Below are positions 17,101-24,990 of a DNA stretch of 45,161 bases, in pieces (the first letter of the stretch is position 1; each line of letters starts with the position of its first letter). The stretch comes from Bacteroidales bacterium. Lineage in GTDB: Bacteria; Bacteroidota; Bacteroidia; Bacteroidales; UBA932. A program made the translations under genes and the position numbers. The DNA lies in the NCBI GenBank assembly GCA_017465225.1, contig JAFTWQ010000024.1, forward strand, positions 1-45,161, given 5' to 3'. The notes under the pieces were generated by a model that was not told where the DNA came from, ran no database searches, and was given only the letters and a program-made list of their open reading frames with translations.

Positions 17101-17236
17101 TTATGCTGTGTCTTTCCTTGATCATCGCATCAAGAGAGTCGCAGGCCGGCTTGAAATCCTTTCCGATGGTTCCCTGGGCCCCTGCGCTGATGCAGAAAGT
17201 TATGAGTAGTGCGGCTATCGCAGATAGTCTTTTCAT
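14195..17236 (-). CDS. Secreted N-acetylmuramoyl-L-alanine amidase-like protein with golvesin-like and FnIII domains
   Basis: A 1013-residue protein with a signal peptide (MKRLSAIAALLITFCISAGA). The Amidase_3-type catalytic elements are spread over the first 600 residues: VWQSHGRYF (H164), LPRERDV (E215), LGFHSDAG (H472) and PAMLLELLSHQN (E556). They suit a zinc amidase with a catalytic glutamate. A beta-rich insert of the golvesin/xanthan-lyase type lies at about 270-380 (GEYAVYISYKTLPES ... VVTADAVRFGGG). A fibronectin III-like segment covers about 605-710, and a ~300-residue C-terminal domain with VLVVNNFDRVSG follows; relatives are often labelled xanthan lyase. It probably trims peptidoglycan in the periplasm. 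Two bases separate it from the VanZ-like gene upstream. Confidence 0.8.
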   Translation of the reverse strand: MKRLSAIAALLITFCISAGAQGTIGKDFKPACDSLDAMIKERHSINHGQLKIKSIMKRGDVLDFYFTESLGDFPWRKGDTEWFRAELRKLFPEKYRGYSIGIIYSKQTKLEDLPTPALHFEGKPVRSGNTTSAPAGPYGPVKELGAMDFSKGLSDRTIAVWQSHGRYFDQGTGRWIWQRPCLFQTVEDMFTQSFVLPYLVPMLENAGAYVMLPRERDVQRNEVIADFDVIDEAYGTAYYKETGRWKDAGAGFAAMKPFYTGEENPFTTGSVRKSDCVMYGSKSKATAEWRPEIPERGEYAVYISYKTLPESTSAAHYTVHHLGGKSEFVVNQKMGGGTWIYLGTFEFGEGSEGYVTLSSMTPVGYEHEKGSVVTADAVRFGGGMGNIARGRKNSDEEPKTSGMPRSAEGARYWLQWSGVDPSIFSQNELTNDYRDDFMSRGDWVEWLSRGSYMNPSKKEGKGIPVDLSLGFHSDAGVTPNDSIVGTLAIYTLKSEGKSVLPGGEKRMASREYADMVQSQIVHDLRMEFDEDWSRRCIWDRSYRESRTPSSPAMLLELLSHQNFADMKYGLDPSFRFTVGRAVYKGMLKYLSDRYGIPYAVQPLPVSNMGVQFCSNGKARISWTATEDRIEPTAVPTGYILYTRVDDGGFDTGKVIRYSEDGDGVLSTEVGIEPGHIYSFRITAYNDGGRSFPSETMSIGIPAEGMTSRKVLVVNNFDRVSGPAFIDTPVYAGFDNSLDSGVPHIRDIAYIGEMYQFRRSAEFITNDNPGFGASDSDYAGKTVAGNTFDYPYVHGKAILKAGYPFYSCSNEAFCSDTTFRSGAWSADIICGKQVTTVIGSNPEAKYQVFPVALQAALKAYTAAGGNVLVSGAHIATDVWDEIYPAQVDSAYRADTQKFVKDILGYRWVSNFAGRKGKVSMVKSTRMGVEPDAKWEFHNEINEDCYCVETPDGISPASSKTGSTFMRYTDTELSAGICHEGKGYRTVCLGFPVETLKEEKDIDQIINITLQFFSK

Positions 17237-17238
17237 AG

Positions 17239-17643
17239 TCAGTTTTTCCTGTCTTTTTTCAATAGAATGAATAATGCTGTCAATGCGGCTCCGGTAAGGA
17301 TTCCTGTCATGTCGGCGGCAAAGTCCCTGATGTCTCCGGTCCTGTAGCCGGTCATTGCCTGTATCCTCTCGGTGGCGACCGCCATTCCTGCTCCGAATAT
17401 CACTATGACAAGAAGCACAGCCATTTTTCTGATCCTCCCTGCGTCAGCCGGCCAGAAGGTCATGTAGGCCAGTATGGAAAAAGGAAGGAACATGATGAAA
17501 TGCACCACCTTGTCCATCGGGATTCCGAAGAAATCCAGCTCCACCTGCGGTAACGAGGATGGCTTCATGAAGCATAAAGCCGCCACCGTCACGATATACA
17601 CGCAGAGTAAAAAGGCGGATATGTATCTCATTTTCAGCTGCAT
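17239..17643 (-). CDS. VanZ-like membrane protein
   Basis: A 134-residue protein with about four transmembrane segments. It shows the VanZ-family pattern: DKVVHFIMFLPFS in the middle, then ERIQAMTGYRTGDIRDFAAD and a glycine-rich last helix. VanZ itself gives teicoplanin resistance, but most members have unknown envelope roles. It is placed between the exporter and amidase genes with gaps of 6 and 2 bases, so all three are almost certainly co-transcribed. Confidence 0.85.
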   Translation of the reverse strand: MQLKMRYISAFLLCVYIVTVAALCFMKPSSLPQVELDFFGIPMDKVVHFIMFLPFSILAYMTFWPADAGRIRKMAVLLVIVIFGAGMAVATERIQAMTGYRTGDIRDFAADMTGILTGAALTALFILLKKDRKN

Positions 17644-17649
17644 AAGTCT

Positions 17650-19479
17650 TTAGAGAGCCTGCATGTCGTTGAGTTTCTTATAGTAGCCGTCCTTGGCAAG
17701 CAGCTCTTCATGCTTTCCTCTTTCAACGATCTTGCCTTCATGCATGACGCAGATCTCGTCCGCGTTCTTGATTGTCGAAAGACGGTGCGCGATGGCTATG
17801 GTTGTCCTTGAAGATGTAAGCCTGTCAAGCGCCTCCTGGACGATCTTCTCTGACTCTGTGTCGAGAGCGGAAGTGGCCTCGTCAAGAATAAGTATAGGAG
17901 GGTTCTTGAGGATGGCACGTGCGATGCTGATGCGCTGTCGCTGACCTCCGGAAAGCTTGCTTCCACGGTCGCCGATATTGGTCATGTAGCCTTCCTCCTT
18001 CTCCATGATGAAGTCATGGGCATTTGCAACCTTGGCGGCTGCGATTACCTGCTCCATGGTCGCCCCCTCTACTCCGAAAGCGATGTTGTTGAATATCGTG
18101 TCGTTGAACAGGATGGCCTCCTGGTTGACGTTTCCGATGAGGCTGCGCAGATCCTTGACACGCAGATTGCGTATGTCGGTGCCGTCGAGGGTTATCGAAC
18201 CTTCGCATGCATCATAATATCTCGGGATGAGGTCCACAAGAGTGGATTTGCCGGATCCGGACTGGCCTACAAGCGCTACGGTCTTTCCCTTCGGTATCTC
18301 GAGGTCTATGTCATGAAGCACTTCCTTGCCTTCCTCATAGCTGAACGACACTCCCTTGAAGCGGATCATCCCGTTGAATCCGTCGAGTTTCACCGGCTCT
18401 ACAATCTCCTTGATGTCGTTTTCGGCATTCATGATCTTGTCTACTCTTTCCATCGAAGCGAGTCCCTTCGGGATGTTGTAGCTCGCCTTCGAGAATTCCT
18501 TCAGAGGGGCAAGCACGCTGTAGAGTATGGTCATGTAGAATATGAAGGTCGGAGCATCGATCGGAGCCTTGTCGGAGAGGATGAGCGTACCTCCGAACCA
18601 GAGGACGATCATGATCATGATGGAGCCCAGAAGCTCGCTCACAGGATGGGCAGATGCCTGTCTTACAGCCACTTTCGATGATGCCTTCCTGTACTCGTCT
18701 GCGGTGTTGAAGAACCTTTCCTTCATCTTGTCTTCGGCGATGAATGCCTTGATCACACGGAGTCCGCCGAGGGTCTCGTCAAGCTGTGCCATTGTCTCGC
18801 TCCATTTCTCCTGTGCCTCCAGCGACCTTCTCTTCAGCTTCTTTCCGATCGCGCTCATGCCCCATGCCATTGCCGGGACCACGGTCACGGTAAAGAGAGT
18901 GAGCTCCCAGCTGAGGTATATGAGTGCCGCGAAATAGCAGATGATGAGTATCGGGTTCTTGATCAGCATGTCGAGCGAGCTGATGATGGACACCTCTATT
19001 TCTGTCACGTCGCCGCTCATCCTCGCTATGATGTCTCCTTTCTTCTGCTTCGAGAAAAAGCCCATAGGAAGGCTCAGGAGCTTGTTGTAGACCATTGTCC
19101 TGATGTCTCGCACGATACCTGTCCTGAGCGGAACCATGACTGCGGACGATGCGAAATAGCAGCTTGTCTTGAGCACGGTGATGGCTGCAAAGAAGAGTCC
19201 CAGAAGAAGCAGGGTGGTCGAACCTCCGAACTTGTCGATCATCTGGCTGACATAGTAGTAGAAGTTGTTCATGATCTGCTCCTTGGTCGGAGTCCCGCTC
19301 CATGGCATGAACTCATATACGGTCGAATCCATCTTGAACAGGATGTTCAGGATAGGGATGAGCAGGGCGAACGAGAATATGTTGAATACCGCTGAAAACA
19401 GGTTCAGGACCACTGAACCTGCAAGATATTTCTTATAGGGTGCGGCGAAACGCTTGAGTACTTTCCAGAATGCTTTCAT
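17650..19479 (-). CDS. MsbA-type ABC exporter (fused membrane and ATPase domains)
   Basis: A 609-residue half-transporter. Six transmembrane helices occupy roughly the first 320 residues. The ATPase domain follows with Walker A GQSGSGKST, signature LSGGQRQR, Walker B ILILDEATSALD and H-loop IAHRLST. Length and order match lipid flippases and other type IV exporters such as MsbA; a lipid or lipid-linked cell-wall substrate is plausible beside VanZ-like and amidase genes but not shown. I chose the ATG at 19479 (MKAFWKVLKRF); an earlier ATG six codons upstream lies between the putative promoter box and the previous gene. Confidence 0.92.
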   Translation of the reverse strand: MKAFWKVLKRFAAPYKKYLAGSVVLNLFSAVFNIFSFALLIPILNILFKMDSTVYEFMPWSGTPTKEQIMNNFYYYVSQMIDKFGGSTTLLLLGLFFAAITVLKTSCYFASSAVMVPLRTGIVRDIRTMVYNKLLSLPMGFFSKQKKGDIIARMSGDVTEIEVSIISSLDMLIKNPILIICYFAALIYLSWELTLFTVTVVPAMAWGMSAIGKKLKRRSLEAQEKWSETMAQLDETLGGLRVIKAFIAEDKMKERFFNTADEYRKASSKVAVRQASAHPVSELLGSIMIMIVLWFGGTLILSDKAPIDAPTFIFYMTILYSVLAPLKEFSKASYNIPKGLASMERVDKIMNAENDIKEIVEPVKLDGFNGMIRFKGVSFSYEEGKEVLHDIDLEIPKGKTVALVGQSGSGKSTLVDLIPRYYDACEGSITLDGTDIRNLRVKDLRSLIGNVNQEAILFNDTIFNNIAFGVEGATMEQVIAAAKVANAHDFIMEKEEGYMTNIGDRGSKLSGGQRQRISIARAILKNPPILILDEATSALDTESEKIVQEALDRLTSSRTTIAIAHRLSTIKNADEICVMHEGKIVERGKHEELLAKDGYYKKLNDMQAL

Positions 19480-19485
19480 AAACGG

Positions 19486-19493
19486 CAAATATA
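19486..19493 (-). promoter_or_regulatory. Possible internal promoter box before the ABC exporter
   Basis: The minus strand reads TATATTTG, an exact TAnnTTTG match, ending 6 bases before the chosen ATG. A transcript from it would be practically leaderless. No -33 TTTG is seen, so it may be chance. Confidence 0.25.
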
Positions 19494-19506
19494 GCAATAT
19501 TTTCCG

Positions 19507-20532
19507 TTATAGCATCTTCTCTATCCAATGATACATAAGATAAATCCTTTTCTGCAGAACCTTCATGTCCAGTGTGCCCACCTTGTCCCATGTCTTGTTG
19601 TTGTTCATGGTGATCCCGGATGTGAACATGACTGCAGGGATCCTGTTGTCGACGAAGACTCTCTGGTCCGAAAGCCTGTAGAACATCTTCGTGAAATTTT
19701 CGCTTCCGTAATATGTGTCGCTTATGTCCATGTCCAGGTCGTAAAGCGAATTGCAGTTCTTCAGGATCTCGAATCCGTGCCGGAGTCTGCTTGAACTTCC
19801 TCCCAGCATGATCAGGAAATCTTCACGGCCTTCGTTGAGCGGAGACATGGTTCCTCCGACCTGGTCTATGTTGACCATGAACGATATCTTGTCGCGAGTG
19901 ATGCTCTTTCCGCTCTTCGGGTCCTTCAACTCACCTCTTCTGATCATCTCCCAGAGCGCCTGCGAGCCCGCCATGCTTGTTTCCTTGCCGTCAAAACCTA
20001 CGAAGATCACATTGTGGCCGTAATTCCTTCCGATGGAAATGGTTGTGGAAAGCATCTCTGCTATGCTTGTCATCGCAACGGCACCGGATGCATTCGCATC
20101 GGCTCCGTGGTAGATCTTTCCGTCGAGTACCCCGAGGTGGTCGAAATGGGCTCCGACGATGACGTATCTGTCTGATGTGTATTTGTTTGAGCCGTATAGC
20201 AGACCTATGATGTTTCGTCCGACATTGCCGTCCGGGGTCATGAAGCTTTTTCCCCATGAACCGCCCATCTTGTGAAGCCCGATGTACTCGAATCTTCTGG
20301 CGATCCAGGATGCTGCCTCGCTTCCGCCAGGTGTCCCGAGCCCTCTTCCCTGACATAATGAGTCGGACAGGAAGCCGACTTGTGTCTCAAGCCTTTCCGG
20401 AGTGACGGTATTGCGTGCAGGAACGTGCATTGTCAGCCATGCATTCTGGCCATGTGCAAACGTGCAGATTAACAATGCCGAAAGCACTGTTGCAGCCGTT
20501 TTTGCGTATTTTTTAACTTTTTTTGCCTGCAT
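19507..20532 (-). CDS. M28-family peptidase homologue lacking catalytic residues
   Basis: A 341-residue exported protein (signal peptide to about residue 28, AHGQ). It has the M28 fold pattern: VGAHFDHLG (H129, D131), GADANASG (D145), FVGFDGKETSMAGS and NIDQVGG (D223). In active enzymes the third motif reads GEE, the first Glu being the general base; here it is Lys183-Glu184. The last zinc ligand, a His just before the T-DT-D(K) segment, is replaced: MNNNKTWDKV has Asn there. With base and one ligand missing, the protein may be a binding pseudoenzyme rather than an aminopeptidase. First gene of the operon continuing with the ABC exporter, from a divergent promoter region shared with the TPR gene. 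Confidence 0.85.
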   Translation of the reverse strand: MQAKKVKKYAKTAATVLSALLICTFAHGQNAWLTMHVPARNTVTPERLETQVGFLSDSLCQGRGLGTPGGSEAASWIARRFEYIGLHKMGGSWGKSFMTPDGNVGRNIIGLLYGSNKYTSDRYVIVGAHFDHLGVLDGKIYHGADANASGAVAMTSIAEMLSTTISIGRNYGHNVIFVGFDGKETSMAGSQALWEMIRRGELKDPKSGKSITRDKISFMVNIDQVGGTMSPLNEGREDFLIMLGGSSSRLRHGFEILKNCNSLYDLDMDISDTYYGSENFTKMFYRLSDQRVFVDNRIPAVMFTSGITMNNNKTWDKVGTLDMKVLQKRIYLMYHWIEKML

Positions 20533-20555
20533 GCGCGCGAGAATGATTATATTTG
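20522..20555 (+). promoter_or_regulatory. Promoter of the TPR operon
   Basis: TTTG at 20522-20525 and TATATTTG at 20548-20555, 22 bases apart, match both Bacteroidetes promoter elements. The start point would be near 20562, with a leader of about 76 bases containing GCCTT-T-AAGGC. The promoter overlaps the start codon of the divergent M28-like gene. Confidence 0.55.
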
Positions 20556-20591
20556 TAAATTGCCTTTAAGGCGTTTTGCCGTTTGAGGGGC

Positions 20592-20599
20592 CAAAAATA
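20592..20599 (-). promoter_or_regulatory. Putative promoter -7 box of the M28-like operon
   Basis: The minus strand reads TATTTTTG (TAnnTTTG), about 60 bases before the start codon of the M28-like gene. It faces the plus-strand promoter at 20522-20555 so the two transcripts would overlap at their 5' ends. Confidence 0.4.
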
Positions 20600-20637
20600 G
20601 GAAAAAAACATCAACTGCTGAAATTATTTTGACTGAT

Positions 20638-22656
20638 ATGCATAAAGTTCTGAAGTTTCTTGCCATGCTGGCCATACTTGTATGTGCCTCCCTGCATGAG
20701 CTTCACGCGCAATATGACAAGGATATGTTCATGATGCGTGGGCGTCATGCCCTTTCTGAGGGTAAGTACGCCCAGGCCATAGAGAACTTCAATGTCCTTT
20801 CCCAGCTGGACACAGCCGATTACTGGACATTCTTCTTCAGAGGCATCGCCAAATATAACCTCGGTGACCTCCGAGGTGCAAAGACGGATTTTGACCGCTC
20901 GGTGCAGCTGAATCCAATCTTCACCAACGGATACCATTACAGGGGCATCACGGAAAGCCGCTTCGGCAATTATGAATCAGCGCTTGCGGACCTTCAGCAG
21001 GCCATTGACCTCCGTCCCGGATATGTCGGCCTGTATTTCAGCCGTGGAGTGACATATTTCCTTGCCCAGCAGTTCGACAAGGCCATCAAGGATTTCGACA
21101 GATACATAAGGAAAGAGCCGAAGGACCCATCCGCATATCTCAACAGAGGCGCAAGCTATCTTTTCCTCGGCGATACCCTCAAGGCTGTCAATGATTACAA
21201 CAAGGCCATCAAGCTTGACAGGTTCGATCCGGAGGGATATGTCAGGAGGGGGCGCCTATATGCAAGCCAGAAGATGCATGACCTGGCCATCGAGGACATG
21301 AACAAGGCGATCGAGCTTGATACTTCAAATACATTCGCTTATTTCAACAGGGCCATAATGTATTATGAGCAGGAAAAGTACCAGGACGCGATGAATGATC
21401 TCAACAGGGTTCTTGAAGACGAGCCTGGCAATGCCCTGACGCTTTACAACCGTGGTCTCATCAGCGCTCAGCTGGGTGCCTATGATGATGCCCTGAACGA
21501 TATGGACAGGGTGCTGAACATCAATCCCGAGAATGTGCTGGCGTATTTCAACCGTGCATCCATCTTCATCGAGATGGGTATGTATGAGAATGCCCTTGAG
21601 GATTATGACAGGGCGATCGGACTGTATCCCGACTTTGCCAAGGCATACATGAACAGGTCGTATGTGAAGAATCTGTTGGGACGTTACAAGGATGCGAAAC
21701 GTGACTATGACACGGCACAGAAGAAGGTCGCTGAATATCGTGCAAAGAATGTTTCGGATGCTGGGTCATTTGCGGATACTACCAGGAAATACAGTTCGCT
21801 GCTTTCTCTGGATGCTGAATTCGCCAAGAAGGATTTCAATGATGAGCTTCTTCAGCACCGTGACATAGACATAAGGCTCAGGTCTTTCTATAAGTTCGTC
21901 CTGACGGGAGAAAAGGATAATGTCAGCTATGCATTGAATCGTGGGTATGAGAATCCGCTTATCGGAAGATTCGAGAATGAACTGCCTGTGGGAACCGCTG
22001 TAAGAAACGTGGATGTGACGCTTCCGGAAAAGGAACTTCAGAAGGTTGAGGCTGCAGCCTGGGAGGGTGATGCTACTCCGGAAAAGCTGTTCCTGCGTGC
22101 CCTGTATGATAATGACGGAAAGCAGTTCAATTCCGCATTGAATTATTACGGTCAGGCTATTGATGCCGCTTCGGAGAATGCGTCCGGCTTCGATGCCCTG
22201 TATCCGGCATTCTATCATATGAACAGGGGAGTGCTCCGCGCCGAGATGATCGAATTCATCTCATCGATAGAGAACAATGTCCAGGTGCTTTCGATGGATG
22301 ACAGCGGAAACACGAGGGCGCGAGTGAGGGATCAGGTAGTGAGACAGTATGACTATACCGATGCCATCGATGATATGAAGAGGGCGGCTGAAATAGTGCC
22401 GGATCTGCCGTATGTGTATTACAATCTCGGCAATCTGTACTGCCTGTCTTCAGAACATATTAATTCAATAGAGAACTATACGAAAGCCATAGATCTGTAT
22501 CCATATATGGGAGATGCATATTTCAACAGGGGCCTTGTGCTTATCTATCTGAAGGATAAGGAGAAAGGCTGCATCGACCTTTCGCGTGCCGGTGAGCTGG
22601 GAGTGCAGGATGCATATGGCGTGATCAAGAAATATTGTGAGGATGAAAATGAATAA
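20638..22656 (+). CDS. Secreted multi-TPR protein
   Basis: A 672-residue protein with a signal peptide (MHKVLKFLAMLAILVCASLHELHA). The start is the ATG at 20638; a TTG three codons upstream lacks support. From about residue 30 to 370 and again at the C-terminus it is built from 34-residue TPR units with the usual A..YNRG......G....A..D...A..L.P pattern (for example AYFNRASIFIEMGMYENALE). A non-TPR region of about 150 residues lies between the two arrays. TPR proteins of this kind scaffold periplasmic complexes; the partner is unknown. It overlaps the HAD gene and leads a five-gene operon. Confidence 0.88.
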   Translation: MHKVLKFLAMLAILVCASLHELHAQYDKDMFMMRGRHALSEGKYAQAIENFNVLSQLDTADYWTFFFRGIAKYNLGDLRGAKTDFDRSVQLNPIFTNGYHYRGITESRFGNYESALADLQQAIDLRPGYVGLYFSRGVTYFLAQQFDKAIKDFDRYIRKEPKDPSAYLNRGASYLFLGDTLKAVNDYNKAIKLDRFDPEGYVRRGRLYASQKMHDLAIEDMNKAIELDTSNTFAYFNRAIMYYEQEKYQDAMNDLNRVLEDEPGNALTLYNRGLISAQLGAYDDALNDMDRVLNINPENVLAYFNRASIFIEMGMYENALEDYDRAIGLYPDFAKAYMNRSYVKNLLGRYKDAKRDYDTAQKKVAEYRAKNVSDAGSFADTTRKYSSLLSLDAEFAKKDFNDELLQHRDIDIRLRSFYKFVLTGEKDNVSYALNRGYENPLIGRFENELPVGTAVRNVDVTLPEKELQKVEAAAWEGDATPEKLFLRALYDNDGKQFNSALNYYGQAIDAASENASGFDALYPAFYHMNRGVLRAEMIEFISSIENNVQVLSMDDSGNTRARVRDQVVRQYDYTDAIDDMKRAAEIVPDLPYVYYNLGNLYCLSSEHINSIENYTKAIDLYPYMGDAYFNRGLVLIYLKDKEKGCIDLSRAGELGVQDAYGVIKKYCEDENE

Positions 22657-23287
22657 AGGAAACATAAAGGCCATAATATTCGATATGGGAGGAGTGATTG
22701 TGGACCTCGACATAGAGGACTGCAAGAGGGCTTTCAAGGAATATCTGGGCTATTACAGGATAGATGAACTTATAGATCCGTGCCATCAGAAGGGCATTTA
22801 CGGAGATCTCGAGGAGGGAAAGATTTCGGGTGATGAATTCAGGAGGATAGTACTTCAGGATTCCGATCCGGGAGCTCTTGCGGAGAATGTGGATAAGGCC
22901 ATGTGGCATATCCTGACGGGTATCAGTCCGTACAAGGTCGAGATGCTCAAAAGGTTGTCGGAGTCTTACGACCTGTATCTTCTCAGCAACAACAACCCTG
23001 TCTGTCTTCCTCGTGCCAAGGCCATATTCGAGGATGCGGGAATCCCGCTTGAGAAGATCTTCAGGAAATGCTTCTATTCATTTGAAATGAAGGCATTGAA
23101 GCCGTCCAAGGCTTTCTACAAGGCTGTAGTCAGGGAAATCGGTATTCCGGCGGAGCAGATGTTCTTCATCGATGATTCACAGAAGAATGTGGACGGGGCC
23201 ATCGCTGCCGGTCTTCCTGCTGTATATTATGAACCGGGAACAGATCTGGAGGCATTGATAAACAACGTTTTGGAGGAGGGCCGCTGA
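22643..23287 (+). CDS. HAD-IA family phosphatase (YihX-like)
   Basis: About 214 residues. HAD motif I is IIFDMGGVIVDLD, motif II LLSNNN, motif III the lysine of LKPSKAFYKAV and motif IV FFIDDSQKNVDGA, so all catalytic residues are present. The helical cap between motifs I and II is the small IA type. Relatives such as YihX act on sugar phosphates or similar monoesters. The start (ATG 22643 or 22649) lies inside the end of the TPR gene, indicating translational coupling, and the stop overlaps the next start. Confidence 0.88.
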   Translation: MKMNKGNIKAIIFDMGGVIVDLDIEDCKRAFKEYLGYYRIDELIDPCHQKGIYGDLEEGKISGDEFRRIVLQDSDPGALAENVDKAMWHILTGISPYKVEMLKRLSESYDLYLLSNNNPVCLPRAKAIFEDAGIPLEKIFRKCFYSFEMKALKPSKAFYKAVVREIGIPAEQMFFIDDSQKNVDGAIAAGLPAVYYEPGTDLEALINNVLEEGR

Positions 23288-24081
23288 TGGTGAAGTTCAT
23301 GAGCCTGTCCAGCGGAAGCTGCGGAAACTGCTATTACCTCGGTACTGAAAGCGGAGGCATAATCATAGATGCCGGTGTGAGCCTCAGGAGGTTGAAGAAG
23401 GTCCTTCAGGAATATGACCTGACCACGGATTCCTTCTCGGCCGTGCTCGTCACCCACGACCATCTTGACCATATCCGCCACCTAGGCTCATTCTGCAAGC
23501 GCCTGAACAAGCCGGTATATACCGCGCCGGCCATTCATGATGCTCTTGCGCGCCATACATTCACGGCTCCTACCATATCTCCTTGCAGGAGAGTGCTTCA
23601 GGAAGGGGAGTGGAATGATGTGGCCGGAATGAGGGTGAGATATTTCATAGTCCCTCACGATGCGACCCAGACCGTGGGTTATGCAATCGAGGTGGAGGAC
23701 CATAAGTTCGTGATAATGACCGATATCGGAAGGATGACCGACGAGGCTGTGGAATTCGCCCGTCAGGCGGATACGGTAGTCGTAGAGTCAAACTATGATA
23801 TGGACATGCTTATGGCAGGTCCGTATACATATGAGCTGAAGATGCGTATTGTCCAGGGATGCGGTCACTTGAGCAATGACGAGTGCGCGAGCGCCATCAA
23901 GCGGTTCTGGCATCCGGGACTCCGCAACATCTTCCTTTGCCACTTGAGCGAGAACAACAACACTCATGATCTGGCATACAGATGTTCGGCTGCCGCGCTT
24001 CAGGAAATCGGCGTGCAGAAAGGCACATTGTCACTCCGATGCCTTCCAAGGCAATACCCGTCGCAGATGTTTAATTTGTAA
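23287..24081 (+). CDS. Metallo-beta-lactamase-fold hydrolase (YycJ/WalJ-like)
   Basis: A 264-residue cytoplasmic protein. It opens with KFMSLSSGSCGNCYYL, typical of the YycJ/WalJ group, and has the zinc motif THDHLDH (H57, D58, H59, D61, H62). Later ligands fall in MTDIGRMTD and NIFLCHLSENNN. YycJ-like proteins are proposed nucleases linked to cell-wall regulation in Firmicutes; the role in Bacteroidetes is less clear. Start and stop codons overlap the neighbours by one base, so it is tightly coupled to both phosphatase genes. Confidence 0.88.
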   Translation: MVKFMSLSSGSCGNCYYLGTESGGIIIDAGVSLRRLKKVLQEYDLTTDSFSAVLVTHDHLDHIRHLGSFCKRLNKPVYTAPAIHDALARHTFTAPTISPCRRVLQEGEWNDVAGMRVRYFIVPHDATQTVGYAIEVEDHKFVIMTDIGRMTDEAVEFARQADTVVVESNYDMDMLMAGPYTYELKMRIVQGCGHLSNDECASAIKRFWHPGLRNIFLCHLSENNNTHDLAYRCSAAALQEIGVQKGTLSLRCLPRQYPSQMFNL

Positions 24082-24977
24082 TGATAGTTGACATGAACCA
24101 TAACAAGACCATATCTCTGGAGATGAGAGAGAAACTCAGCAGGATAAAGCATCTTGCTCTGGATATGGACGGAACCATATATATGGGAAGCACTTTGTTC
24201 CCTTATACCTTGAAATTCCTGTCCGACATGAAGGAGGCCGGTATAGGGTATTCTTTCCTTACCAACAATCCTTCCCGTTCGGTGGCGGACTATCTCAAGA
24301 AACTGGAAGGCCTTGGCATACAGGCGGATGAGGATAACATGTATACAACATCCCTTGCGGCTATAGACTATATCAAGACTCATTATCCTTCTGCGAAAAG
24401 ACTTTTCATGCTTGGCACTCCTAGCATGGTCTCGCAGTTTGAGAAGGCTGGGTTCGAGGCTTGTGCAGATGATCCGGATGATGTTCCTGACGTTCTGGTC
24501 GTGGCTTTCGACATGACATTGGAATATAGCAGATTATGCCGTGCTGCATGGTGGGCGTCACAGTGCGTTCCGTATGTAGCGACAAACCCGGACAAGGTAT
24601 GCCCTACCGATCAGAGGACGGTTCTTGTTGACTGCGGCTCGTTGTGCAGATGCATTGAGCATGCTACCGGACGCAGACCGGACATAACGCTCGGCAAGCC
24701 TGATCCGAACATGCTGAAAGGAATACTTGACCGACATGGCCTGCAGCCGGATGAAATCGCTATGGTGGGTGACCGCATCTATACCGATACGGCTATGGCT
24801 CACAATGCCGGAGCCTTCGGAGTGCTGGTGCTATCCGGCGAAACAACGCTGGAAACTGCAGAGGCTGTAGCGGAGGATGCCAGGACCAATCCTGCTCCGG
24901 AATTCTTCCCGCCTGACCTTATATGCCGGGATATAAAGGAACTTGGCGAACTGCTCCTTATGGCAAGAAATAAATAA
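24081..24977 (+). CDS. HAD-IIA family phosphatase (NagD/4-nitrophenylphosphatase-like)
   Basis: A 298-residue protein with motif I LALDMDGTIYMG (nucleophile D28, acid D30), motif II FLTNNPSR, the IIA cap with VVAFDMTLEYSRL and a C-terminal KPDPNML ... MVGDRIYTDTAMAHNAG. This is the NagD/phosphoglycolate-phosphatase group that clears small phosphate esters such as UMP or glycolate phosphate. It starts one base into the stop of the MBL-fold gene; an ATG at 24093 is an alternative. The next gene follows after 13 bases. Confidence 0.9.
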   Translation: MIVDMNHNKTISLEMREKLSRIKHLALDMDGTIYMGSTLFPYTLKFLSDMKEAGIGYSFLTNNPSRSVADYLKKLEGLGIQADEDNMYTTSLAAIDYIKTHYPSAKRLFMLGTPSMVSQFEKAGFEACADDPDDVPDVLVVAFDMTLEYSRLCRAAWWASQCVPYVATNPDKVCPTDQRTVLVDCGSLCRCIEHATGRRPDITLGKPDPNMLKGILDRHGLQPDEIAMVGDRIYTDTAMAHNAGAFGVLVLSGETTLETAEAVAEDARTNPAPEFFPPDLICRDIKELGELLLMARNK

Positions 24978-24990
24978 AACCACATAAGAT

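Noticed and set aside
16136-17209. Long open frame of 357 residues antisense to the amidase gene
   Set aside because: It mirrors the coding strand of a well-supported amidase and its translation is rich in Cys, His and Ser without any domain pattern. The same holds for the 14858-15589 frame.
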